Assembly (NCBI RefSeq): GCF_900156495.1
Contig: NZ_FTNT01000001.1
Location: 186,001 to 250,000, forward strand
DNA: 64,000 bases
Direction: 5' to 3'
From: Williamsia sterculiae
GTDB lineage: Bacteria; Actinomycetota; Actinomycetes; Mycobacteriales; Mycobacteriaceae
The notes under the pieces: generated by a model
The model's input: only the letters and a program-made list of their open reading frames with translations
The model's database searches: none
Told to the model about the DNA's origin: nothing
Shown here: in pieces, positions 52,851 to 60,661 of the stretch
Position numbering within the stretch: position 1 is the first letter of the stretch
Layout: each line of letters begins with the position of its first letter
Position numbers and translations under genes: made by a program

Positions 52851-54005
52851 ATGCACGGTGGTGGGCGCGACGACGGTGATGGTCCGCCGACCCTGGACGG
52901 GGTCACCACGGGCATCGTCGATGCCCACATCCATCAGTGGGACCCACTGCACACCCCTCGCGAGGTCAGCCGGCTGGCCCGGATCTACCGTTTCGCGCCG
53001 GGACAGGTCCGCGAGCTCATGTTTCGTCGGCTGGTCGCGCAGAGCGATCGTGAACTGGTCCTGACGCCGCAGGCCGTGGTGCAGCCCTACGAGCCGCGCG
53101 ACTACCTGCGCGACGCCGCTGGGGTGTCCACGGCCGCCGGTGTGCCGGTCGACACGGTGGTGCACGTGGAGGCCGGGTGGCACGGCGCCGGCGCCCTCGC
53201 CGCCGCCGACGAGACCCGGTGGGTCGCCGGGCTGCCGTTCGGTGTCGGCCGCGGCCCACGGCTCGGCGCGATCATCGGCTCCGCCGATCCCCGTGATCCC
53301 GCCTTCGGGACGCTGCTCGACGCCCACGCCGACGCCTCGGATCTGTTCCGCGGCATCCGGTTCATCACCGCGCGACATCCCGACCCCAAGGTCAAGGACT
53401 GGTGCGCGGAGGACGGCATCCTCGCCTCCCCGGCATTCCTCACCGGGTTCGCCCAGCTCGCCGCGCGCAACCTGACCTTCGACGCCTGGTGCTATTCGCA
53501 TCAGCTGCGCGACGTGCTGGTGTTGGCCAGGGAGTACCCCGACACCACCATCGTGCTCGACCATTACGCGACGCCGGTGGGCCTGTTCGGCCCGATGGGA
53601 CTGCGTACCGGTCAGACCGCGGCCGCCCGCGCCGAACTGCTCCGGGCCTGGCGCGAGAACATCACCGCGATCGCCCGCTGCCCCAACGTCGTCGCCAAAC
53701 ACTCCGGGTTGGGCTTCCCACCGCTCGGGTACGGCCTGCAGCGCAGCGGCAACATCGGGGGTCGGGAAGTGTTGGCCGACATGATGGGTCCGCTGGTCCG
53801 GTACGTCACCGAACAGTTCGGTCCCGACCGACTGGTCTACGGCAGCAACTTCCCGATGGATCGACCGAACGCATCGATGCCTACCATCGTCGGCGCACTG
53901 CTCGACATCCTCGCCCCCAGGGGTCCGCGATTGCTGCGAAAGGTGTTTCGAGACAATGCACTCCGGGTGTACCGAATCGACGAGACGGACTCCGACGGCG
54001 GCTGA
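52851..54005 (+). CDS. Amidohydrolase-2 family metal-dependent hydrolase/lactonase
   Basis: A 384-residue TIM-barrel enzyme of the amidohydrolase-2 (PF04909) family. The metal-binding HxH is in IVDAHIHQWDP (near residue 25), TIVLDHYATPVG supplies a central His, and the catalytic Asp is in YGSNFPMDRP. Relatives hydrolyse lactones or decarboxylate aromatic acids; the substrate here is unknown. The ATG at 52851 has no strong ribosome binding site and the first 20 residues are Gly/Asp-rich. It is divergent from the flavohemoglobin gene, with a gap of 126 bases. Confidence 0.83.
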   Translation: MHGGGRDDGDGPPTLDGVTTGIVDAHIHQWDPLHTPREVSRLARIYRFAPGQVRELMFRRLVAQSDRELVLTPQAVVQPYEPRDYLRDAAGVSTAAGVPVDTVVHVEAGWHGAGALAAADETRWVAGLPFGVGRGPRLGAIIGSADPRDPAFGTLLDAHADASDLFRGIRFITARHPDPKVKDWCAEDGILASPAFLTGFAQLAARNLTFDAWCYSHQLRDVLVLAREYPDTTIVLDHYATPVGLFGPMGLRTGQTAAARAELLRAWRENITAIARCPNVVAKHSGLGFPPLGYGLQRSGNIGGREVLADMMGPLVRYVTEQFGPDRLVYGSNFPMDRPNASMPTIVGALLDILAPRGPRLLRKVFRDNALRVYRIDETDSDGG

Positions 54006-54165
54006 TGTGGTGTGTTGCACCGCTGAGTCCGTAGCGGATGGCTTGTCCGCCATATGCGGTGTTCGGATGTGTTGTGGGAGATCGCTGTTCCTGCGCCGAT
54101 CGGCGGGACTCGAAGTGCGGCGGCTCACGACGACAGTTGCACGGGGAATTGTCGTACCCCCGCTC

Positions 54166-54179
54166 TACAATCGAACCCA
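54166..54179 (+). promoter_or_regulatory. -10 element for a probable leaderless transcript
   Basis: TACAAT fits the TAnnnT -10 of actinobacterial primary promoters and sits 7 bases before the ATG, which would place the transcription start at or next to the start codon. No convincing -35 was found. Confidence 0.5.
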
Positions 54180-55675
54180 TGATCGAGAGTCGTTGGGCGG
54201 ATGAGTCGCCGGCAGCATTTGGGTTGCTCGGTGAGCTCGATGGTGCACCGGTCAACGATTTGTTGGACGAGATGGTGCACGCGACCCAGGGGCAGTCGTT
54301 TCTGGAGTGGCGGCGGTATTGTGTTGCCGCGGAGTTGGAATCACAGTTGGTCGATGACGGCGCCGTATCCGATTACCGGATGATCGACGCCACCGCCTTG
54401 TGTGCGACCCGGATCGCGACGGTGTTGTCGATCAGTCAGCTGACCGTCGAAGGCTTGCTGGCCCGGGCGGTCGCACTCCGAGACAGGCTGCCGCAGGTGT
54501 TGTTGTGCCTACGGGACGGAAGAGTCGCCCCGCAGCACATACGCACGATCGTGTCGCGCACCGACCTGATCACCGATGAGACCATCGCCGCCACCGTCGA
54601 CTCCCAGATCGCGGAATGTTTGCGCCGCAAGGGGTCGTGGTCGACGAACCGGGTGCGGGACATGGTCGACCGGGTCGTGTACACCCACGACCCCGACGGG
54701 GTGCGTGAACGTCGGCAGATCGTGAAGGATGCCCGCGCGTTTTGGACCGACGACGACGCCGACGGCATGGGCGTGGTGGGCGCGAGCATGACCGCCGAGA
54801 ACACCCTGTTGTTGGCCCAACGGGTGCACGCCGCCGCCGACCACGTGTGTAAGAACGACCCCCGAACGAAGGCGGCCCGCCGATCGGACGCGTTGGTCGC
54901 ATTGACCACCGGCACCGGGTGGGAATGCCTGTGCGGTGACCCGGACTGCACCGCAGCCCAGGGTTGGGACGCCACCCCGACCGGGCCGGGCACCTCGGTG
55001 GTGATCCACGTCGTCGCCGACACCACGACCGCGAAGATGAAGCACAAGCGTCAGCCCGGATTCATGCCCGGTCATGGCGTCATCTCCGCCGAGCATGTCC
55101 GCGACCTCGTCAAGCGGCCCGACACCACCATCCGACCCCTCCCGACGACAGCACCGGCAGCACAACCCGGCGACCCGTACCGACCGTCCGCGGCGCTGGC
55201 CCGGTTCCTGTGGATGCGGGACCAGTACTGTGTGTGGCCCCGCTGCAATCAAGCCACCATCCGCTGCGACGCCGATCACGTCGAGGAATACGATCATGGC
55301 AGCCCCGACCGGGGTGGTCAGACCACCCCGGACGACATGAACTCCAAATGCCGGTTCCACCACGGGGTGAAGACCATCTCCGCGTTCCTCGACGACCAGG
55401 ACATCGACAACCACGGCCGCCCGCACACGACCATCACCACCCCCGAAGGACTCACCGTCAACGGTCCGGCGCACACCGGCTACGACCTGCACCCCGAACT
55501 CGACCACATCGAATTCACCGCCCCACCCCACGGGCCGCCACCGGCACCCGAGCAACCCACAAGACGCCGACCCCGCCTGGAAGACAAACACGCCCGCCGC
55601 CAACACGAACGGGAACGCAACCGCCGCGCACGCGAACACGACGACGACCAACAAACCGACACACCGCCGTTCTGA
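54179..55675 (+). CDS. DUF222/HNH nuclease domain protein (13E12-repeat family)
   Basis: A 498-residue protein. The N-terminal helical DUF222 domain (residues about 20-330) is followed by a C-terminal HNH domain: CVWPRCNQATIRCDADHVEEYDHG, then DDMNSKCRFHH with zinc-binding cysteines. The last 40 residues are strongly basic. Such genes occur in many copies in mycolate actinobacteria, including as 13E12 repeats in M. tuberculosis, one of which (Rv0336) borders aspC. Their role is unresolved. TACAAT at 54166-54171 lies 7 bases before the ATG, and no ribosome binding site is present, so the message is probably leaderless. Confidence 0.87.
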   Translation: MIESRWADESPAAFGLLGELDGAPVNDLLDEMVHATQGQSFLEWRRYCVAAELESQLVDDGAVSDYRMIDATALCATRIATVLSISQLTVEGLLARAVALRDRLPQVLLCLRDGRVAPQHIRTIVSRTDLITDETIAATVDSQIAECLRRKGSWSTNRVRDMVDRVVYTHDPDGVRERRQIVKDARAFWTDDDADGMGVVGASMTAENTLLLAQRVHAAADHVCKNDPRTKAARRSDALVALTTGTGWECLCGDPDCTAAQGWDATPTGPGTSVVIHVVADTTTAKMKHKRQPGFMPGHGVISAEHVRDLVKRPDTTIRPLPTTAPAAQPGDPYRPSAALARFLWMRDQYCVWPRCNQATIRCDADHVEEYDHGSPDRGGQTTPDDMNSKCRFHHGVKTISAFLDDQDIDNHGRPHTTITTPEGLTVNGPAHTGYDLHPELDHIEFTAPPHGPPPAPEQPTRRRPRLEDKHARRQHERERNRRAREHDDDQQTDTPPF

Positions 55676-55686
55676 ACGCCGACGCG

Positions 55687-57399
55687 TCAGTGTGAGGCGG
55701 GCAGATCAGCAAGCCGTAATTCCTGTAATCGGTCGTGGACCAACGGGATCGCCGACGCCCCTTCGCCACTGGCCGAGGCGACCCGCTTCATCGATCCGTG
55801 CCGCACGTCGCCGACCGCGAAGATCCCCGGCACGGTGGTCTCCAACGGGGCAGGCGGCGCGCCGTTGGTCCAGCGATCCTTCGGCACCTTGCGTCCGGTG
55901 AGGACGAAGCTGCGGTCGTCGCGTACCACGTCGTCGGGAATCCAGTCGCAGTGTGGTTCGGCACCGATCAACAGGAACAGACCACCCGCGTCCACCCGCT
56001 CGATCTCCCCAGTGTTGCTGTCACGCAACGCCAGCCACTCGAGGTGTTCGTCACCGCCACCGTCGACCACCTCGATACAGCCACGTACCGCGATCCGCAT
56101 GCTCGCGTCGATCTCGCGGATCAGATACTCCGACATGGTCTCCCGGAGTTCGGGTCTGCGGATCAGGATGGTGACCGACCGCGCGAACCGGGACAGGTGC
56201 ACCGCGGCCTGCCCGGCCGAGTTGCCGCCGCCCACCACGTACACGTCGTGTCCGGTCATCTCGCGAGCCGCACTGGTGGCAGCGCCGTAGTAGACCCCGT
56301 TGCCCACCAGCTCCTCCACCGACTCCACACCGAAGCGGCGGTAGGTGACGCCCGTCGCGATGACGACGGTGCGAGCGCAGACGCGTGAGGGTCCCACCCG
56401 CACGTGATGGTGGTGATCGCCGACGTCGATGCCGCTGACCGGGGTGCCGGTGAAGAACTGCGCGCCGAAACGCGACGCCTGGATGCGGGCGCGCTGGGCC
56501 AGCCGCATGCCGGAGATGCCGCGCGGGAACCCGAGGTAGTTGCGGATCATCGAACTGGTCCCCGCCTGGCCACCCACCGCGCCGCTGTCGACCACCACGG
56601 TGTTCAATCCCTCGGAGGCGCCGTAGACCGCGGCCGCCAGTCCGGCAGGTCCGGCCCCGACCACCACCACATCGGCGATGCTGTCCTCGGGAATGCTGTC
56701 GGGCGTCCCGAACAACGACGCCGCCACCTCGGCGAAGCTGGGTTGGATCATGGGTTCCTGCCCGTCGCGTACCACCACCGGTAGTGCCACCGGGTCGCCC
56801 ACGGTGGCCAGCACCTGTTTTCCGAGGTCGCTGTCGGACGGGTAGATCTTCGAGGTCATCCCCATCCGGTCGAGGTAGTCGCGGATGGCCCCGACCTCGT
56901 GGGTCACCGCGTCGGCGACGATCCGGAAGTTCACCACCTCGGGTGCCGCCACCGTCCAACCCCAGTCGGAGAGGAACTCGACGATCGCCGTGTGGAACTC
57001 CTCATCGCGGGCCCCGCGGGGGATGCCCAGGAAGGTGTCCAACATTCCCGCGGCCAGTCCCGCACGCAGTTCGTCGAGGTGGTCGGTGTACTTACCCGGC
57101 GGGATCAACGCGATCCGCCGCGCTGTCGGCACGATGCGTCGCATCTTGTTCAGGAGTTCCGCGCCGTTCCAGTCCTCGAGGCGGGCCTCGGCCAGCACGA
57201 GGGCGATCTGCTTGCCCTCGGACACGAGCTGTTTGGCCACCCTGATGGCCAGCCCGCCGGTCTGTACGTCCACCACCTCGTAGTCGCGGCTGTACCGGGA
57301 GGCGATCTCGTCGCAGAGGGAATTGCGGTGGGTGGTCGTGCAGATGAGCAGGATCACCGGTCGGTTGCGGTAGCCCGTCGGGGCGGCATCGGGAGTCAT
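55687..57399 (-). CDS. Thioredoxin-reductase-like flavoprotein with receiver-like and thioredoxin-like N-terminal domains
   Basis: A 570-residue three-part protein. Residues about 14-140 look like a response-regulator receiver, but the phosphorylated Asp is replaced by Glu71 (LVLAEARLEDWNG). Residues about 145-235 resemble a thioredoxin-like domain without CxxC. Residues about 245-560 form a TrxR-type FAD/NADPH module with VVVVGAGPAGLAAAVYGA, VVGGGNSAGQAAVHLS and GIFAVGDVR. The redox CxxC of thioredoxin reductases is absent; the corresponding stretch is VYYGAATSAAREM. Electron transfer must therefore reach an acceptor without an internal disulfide, possibly a separate ferredoxin-like or quinone partner. 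Confidence 0.83.
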   Translation of the reverse strand: MTPDAAPTGYRNRPVILLICTTTHRNSLCDEIASRYSRDYEVVDVQTGGLAIRVAKQLVSEGKQIALVLAEARLEDWNGAELLNKMRRIVPTARRIALIPPGKYTDHLDELRAGLAAGMLDTFLGIPRGARDEEFHTAIVEFLSDWGWTVAAPEVVNFRIVADAVTHEVGAIRDYLDRMGMTSKIYPSDSDLGKQVLATVGDPVALPVVVRDGQEPMIQPSFAEVAASLFGTPDSIPEDSIADVVVVGAGPAGLAAAVYGASEGLNTVVVDSGAVGGQAGTSSMIRNYLGFPRGISGMRLAQRARIQASRFGAQFFTGTPVSGIDVGDHHHHVRVGPSRVCARTVVIATGVTYRRFGVESVEELVGNGVYYGAATSAAREMTGHDVYVVGGGNSAGQAAVHLSRFARSVTILIRRPELRETMSEYLIREIDASMRIAVRGCIEVVDGGGDEHLEWLALRDSNTGEIERVDAGGLFLLIGAEPHCDWIPDDVVRDDRSFVLTGRKVPKDRWTNGAPPAPLETTVPGIFAVGDVRHGSMKRVASASGEGASAIPLVHDRLQELRLADLPASH

Positions 57400-57557
57400 C
57401 GGTTTCCAGTGTCGAGGATGCGGTCACCGTCGGCAGGCCGAACCGCTACGCCCTGAGTGAACGCACCGGTGGGAGACCGACCGGTGGGGACCACCCTTTC
57501 GCTCCCCGTGAGCGCAAGTCGTCACGGTCGGTGCCCGCTACAGCAGAATCGGGCGTC

Positions 57558-58976
57558 ATGGCCCGACGGATCCGTTTCAACGCGTTCGACATGAACTGCG
57601 TCGCCCACCAGTCACCCGGTCTGTGGCGGCATCCCGACGACCGCTCGTGGGACTACAACACCCTCGACTACTGGGTGGACCTGGCGACACTGCTGGAACG
57701 TGGTGGCTTCGATGGACTGTTCATCGCCGACGTCCTGGGTACCTATGACGTGTTCGACGGTGACGACACCGCCGCCATCCGCCAGGGTGCGCAGATCCCG
57801 GTCAACGACCCGTTGTTGCTGGTCAGTGCCATGGCTCACGCCACGGAGAATCTCGGCTTCGGCATCACCACCGGAACCGGTTTCGAGCACCCCTACCCGT
57901 TTGCGCGTCGGTTGTCGACGCTGGACCACCTCACCCGCGGGCGTATCGGCTGGAACGTGGTCACCGGCTACCTCCCGGCGGCCGCCCGAAACATGGGGCA
58001 GCAGGACCAACTGGCCCACGATGCGCGCTACGACCACGCCGACGAATACCTCACCGTGCTCTACAAGCTGTGGGAGGGCTCGTGGGAACGGGACGCGGTC
58101 CGCCGCGATCGCGAGGCGGGTGTGTTCGCCGACCCGCTCAAGGTGCACCACATCGGTCATCACGGTGACCATTTCGACGTGCCCGGCATCCACCTCGCCG
58201 AGCCGTCACCGCAGGGCTCACCGGTGATCTACCAGGCGGGAGCGTCACCGCGGGGGATGCGGTTCGCGGCCGAGAACGCCGAGGCCATCTTCGTCGCCGC
58301 GCCCACCAGGGAGATCCTGCGGGACGTGGTGGCCAGGATCCGCGACCAGCTCGAGGCCGCGGGCCGGCGCAGACACGACGCCAAGATCTACACCCTGCTG
58401 ACCATCATCACCGACGCCACCGAGGAGGCCGCCCAGGCCAAGGCGGCGCAGTACCGCGGATTCGCCAGTGCTGAGGGATCATTGGTGTTCATGTCCGGGT
58501 GGATGGGGATCGACCTGTCGCAATACGACCTCGATGAGCCGATCGGCAACGTGGAGAGCAACGCCATCCAGTCCGCGGTCGCCGCGTTCCGGCAGGCCGA
58601 CGAGTCGGGCGAGGAATGGACCGTGCGGGACATCGCGGCGTGGGGTGGCATCGGCGGCATGGGTCCGGTGCTGGTGGGGTCCGGTACATCGGTGGCCGAC
58701 CAACTGCAGGCCTGGGTCGACGACACCGACGTCGACGGTTTCAACCTGGCGTACGCCGTCACCCCCGGCACCTTCGTCGACGTGGTCGACCACGTGGTGC
58801 CCGAACTGGTCGCGCGCGGTGCCTATCAGGCCGACTACACCCCAGGAACCCTGCGGCACAAGTTGTTCGGCGAGGGCGATCAGCTCCCCGACCGGCACCG
58901 CGGCGCCGGTTACCGGGTGGGCGGGGTCAACTCCACCATCGACGACTCGGCCCGCGCCGGGGCCGTCACCCCCTGA
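57558..58976 (+). CDS. LLM-class flavin-dependent monooxygenase (NtaA/SnaA/DszA family)
   Basis: About 472 residues, the usual size for two-component bacterial-luciferase-like monooxygenases. Signatures are FNAFDMNCVAHQSPGLWRHP at the N-terminus, FIADVLGTYDVF, RLSTLDHLTRGRIGWNVVTGYL, and the late VIYQAGASPRGMRFAAENAEAIF. The enzyme uses reduced FMN and oxygen. Family members act on nitrilotriacetate, EDTA, pristinamycin precursors, dibenzothiophene sulfone or alkyl sulfur compounds; which applies here cannot be read from the sequence. No flavin reductase gene is adjacent, so reduced flavin would come from elsewhere. The ATG at 57558 starts at the conserved ARRIRFNAF. Confidence 0.87.
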   Translation: MARRIRFNAFDMNCVAHQSPGLWRHPDDRSWDYNTLDYWVDLATLLERGGFDGLFIADVLGTYDVFDGDDTAAIRQGAQIPVNDPLLLVSAMAHATENLGFGITTGTGFEHPYPFARRLSTLDHLTRGRIGWNVVTGYLPAAARNMGQQDQLAHDARYDHADEYLTVLYKLWEGSWERDAVRRDREAGVFADPLKVHHIGHHGDHFDVPGIHLAEPSPQGSPVIYQAGASPRGMRFAAENAEAIFVAAPTREILRDVVARIRDQLEAAGRRRHDAKIYTLLTIITDATEEAAQAKAAQYRGFASAEGSLVFMSGWMGIDLSQYDLDEPIGNVESNAIQSAVAAFRQADESGEEWTVRDIAAWGGIGGMGPVLVGSGTSVADQLQAWVDDTDVDGFNLAYAVTPGTFVDVVDHVVPELVARGAYQADYTPGTLRHKLFGEGDQLPDRHRGAGYRVGGVNSTIDDSARAGAVTP

Positions 58977-59057
58977 CCCGGCACCAACCTCCTCCCCACG
59001 TCGACCGGGCCCTCGTTCCCGTCGAGCGGGCCGAAACCGCCGTCGACCGGGTCTCGG

Positions 59058-59459
59058 TCAGCGGACCGGCCGCTGGTCGACGGTGCGCATGTGCGTCTCC
59101 GCCCACTCCTTCAGCGCGGTGAGCGCCGGAACGAGCGTCCGACCGAGGTCGGTGAGGGAGTAGTGCACCGCGGGTGGGCTGACCGGCTCGACCCGGCGAG
59201 CCACGAGACCGTCGGTCTCCAGTCGCCGAAGGGTCTGCGTCAGCATCTTCTGTGACACGCCGGGTGCGCTGCGCCTCAGTTCGGCAAAGCGCAGCGTGTC
59301 GACCTCAGCGAGTCGGAGCACCACCATCACCGTCCACTTGGATCCCACCCGATCGAGCAGTTCACGGGTCGGACACCGGGTGTCGTAGAGGTCACCGCGT
59401 GCGTCCGTGGTCACCTCGAGGTGACCAGGTGTCGCAGAAGTGCTGTCTTGTCGCGCCAT
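59058..59459 (-). CDS. HxlR-family transcriptional regulator
   Basis: A 133-residue winged-helix regulator. The HxlR core is CPTRELLDRVGSKWTVMVVLRL, with a Cys before the first helix, then FAELRRSAPGVSQKMLTQTLRRLETDGLVARR and the wing PPAVHYSLTDLGR. In some family members this N-terminal Cys senses electrophiles or oxidants. It is divergent from an alpha/beta-hydrolase gene across a 50-base gap containing a palindrome, so it probably represses itself and the hydrolase. Confidence 0.9.
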   Translation of the reverse strand: MARQDSTSATPGHLEVTTDARGDLYDTRCPTRELLDRVGSKWTVMVVLRLAEVDTLRFAELRRSAPGVSQKMLTQTLRRLETDGLVARRVEPVSPPAVHYSLTDLGRTLVPALTALKEWAETHMRTVDQRPVR

Positions 59460-59479
59460 GCGTAGGTCTCCTACAGTTT

Positions 59480-59502
59480 CCTGGTAACCAATGGTAACCA
59501 GG
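59480..59502. promoter_or_regulatory. Probable HxlR operator
   Basis: The 23 bases consist of CCTGGTAACCA and TGGTAACCAGG around a central A. The outer arms CCTGGT and ACCAGG are exact inverts, and TGGTAACCA occurs twice. It overlaps the likely start region of both divergent genes. A second small inverted repeat, GTAGG-TCT-CCTAC, is at 59462-59474. Confidence 0.65.
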
Positions 59503-59509
59503 AGTGGAC

Positions 59510-60481
59510 ATGCGTTCTACCGACGACGGTGGCCGGCACGACCGGGTCCGGCTCCCCGACATCACGGTCGCGGTGACGACCCACGGAACCGGGACACCCG
59601 TTCTGCTGTTGCACGGCTTCCCGCACACGAAGGAGGTCTGGCAGTTCGTCGCCACGCAGTTGGTCGCCGCCGGGCATCGGGTCGTGACTCCCGACCTACG
59701 AGGTATGGGTGAGACGTCTCGGTCGGAGACTGGTTATGGGGCAGCGTCACTCGCGCAGGACCAGGTGCAGTTGCTCGACGCCCTGGGTATCGGCGCCGCA
59801 CACGTGGTCGGGTTGGACGCCGGAGCCGCGCCCGCGTTCGCGATGGCGACCGGATCACCGGAGCGGGTACAGAGTCTCACGATCGTCGAAGCGGTGATCG
59901 GCGGCCTCGCGGGTGCCGAATCGTTCGCGGCCACCGGCGGACCCTGGTGGTTCGGGTTCCACCAGGCTCCCGGTGGGCTGGCCGAGCGCGCGGTCGCGGG
60001 CAACGAAGACGCCTACATCCGCTTCTTCCTCGACGCCGGTTCGCGCACAGGGGTTCCCGACCACCTGGCCCGGCGAATTGTCGCCGCCCACACGGGTCGA
60101 GAACGGCTGCGGGCGGCGTTCGAGCATTACCGCGCCATGCCCGACAACGCCGTGACGAACCGCGCGTGGGCTGAACAGGGCGGCAGCCTCACGATGGCCG
60201 TCACGGCGGTCGGCGCCTCGACGTTGGGAGATGTGCCCGCGCGCCAGTTGGAACGGATCGCCACCGACTTCGTCGGGTACCTCCTGCCCGACAGCGGTCA
60301 CATCGTTCCCGTCGACGCCCCGGATGAGCTGGCCAGGATCATCCTCGCCACGATCGCGCGCGGCGGCGGACCATCCACCCCAGGATCAACAGCGACGCCA
60401 CCCCGGGCAGCATGTGCACCACCAGAACCCCGACCATCGACGGACCACCCCAGTCGAGGCGGTAGTCGTCGCCGATCGTGA
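59510..60481 (+). CDS. Alpha/beta-hydrolase with Asp nucleophile (epoxide hydrolase/dehalogenase-like)
   Basis: About 323 residues. The oxyanion segment is LLLHGFPHTKEVW, the cap follows GMGETS, and the nucleophile elbow reads VVGLDAGAAPAFA, with Asp where esterases have Ser; DSGHIVPVDAP supplies the catalytic His. An Asp elbow is typical of epoxide hydrolases and haloacid/haloalkane dehalogenases. The ATG at 59510 has AGGAG 5 bases upstream and is preferred over a GTG at 59504. The last 40 residues are Pro/Arg-rich, non-conserved, and overlap the opposite-strand gene by 143 bases, which suggests a lost original stop or a frameshift near 60365. Confidence 0.82.
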   Translation: MRSTDDGGRHDRVRLPDITVAVTTHGTGTPVLLLHGFPHTKEVWQFVATQLVAAGHRVVTPDLRGMGETSRSETGYGAASLAQDQVQLLDALGIGAAHVVGLDAGAAPAFAMATGSPERVQSLTIVEAVIGGLAGAESFAATGGPWWFGFHQAPGGLAERAVAGNEDAYIRFFLDAGSRTGVPDHLARRIVAAHTGRERLRAAFEHYRAMPDNAVTNRAWAEQGGSLTMAVTAVGASTLGDVPARQLERIATDFVGYLLPDSGHIVPVDAPDELARIILATIARGGGPSTPGSTATPPRAACAPPEPRPSTDHPSRGGSRRRS

Positions 60482-60566
60482 ACGGTTCGGCCACAGCACG
60501 TCCCACCAGATAGAGGCAGAACACGACGAGTGCGACGGTCGCGATCCGACGGATGGATGTGCGCAT
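60339..60566 (-). CDS. Small membrane protein (about 75 residues), two predicted helices
   Basis: Starts at the ATG at 60566 with AAGGGAT about 6 bases upstream. The protein has a basic N-terminus (MRTSIRRI), helix 1 (ATVALVVFCLYLVGRAV), an acidic loop (GDDYRLDWGGPS) and helix 2 (MVGVLVVHMLPGVASLLILGWMV) with an Arg-rich end, giving a positive-inside pattern. No family is recognised. The convincing topology and ribosome binding site favour this gene over the antisense extension of the hydrolase. Confidence 0.6.
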   Translation of the reverse strand: MRTSIRRIATVALVVFCLYLVGRAVAEPFTIGDDYRLDWGGPSMVGVLVVHMLPGVASLLILGWMVRRRARSWRG

Positions 60567-60661
60567 GGTGATCCCTTCGTCACGGTTCGATGAACCACGA
60601 TCACCCGAACGGCGTCGGCAGCGCATCCCCCGCGAGTCCCGATCCGACTCACCCCCGGGTA

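Noticed and set aside
52725-54128. N-terminal extension of the flavohemoglobin frame across the amidohydrolase gene
   Set aside because: The extension is antisense to a clear amidohydrolase, and a GTG with a strong ribosome binding site at 52724 starts exactly before the globin domain.
54179-55675. DUF222/HNH gene as part of an active mobile element or homing system
   Set aside because: No flanking repeats, integrase or target-site duplication are visible. The family is widespread in these genomes without obvious mobility.
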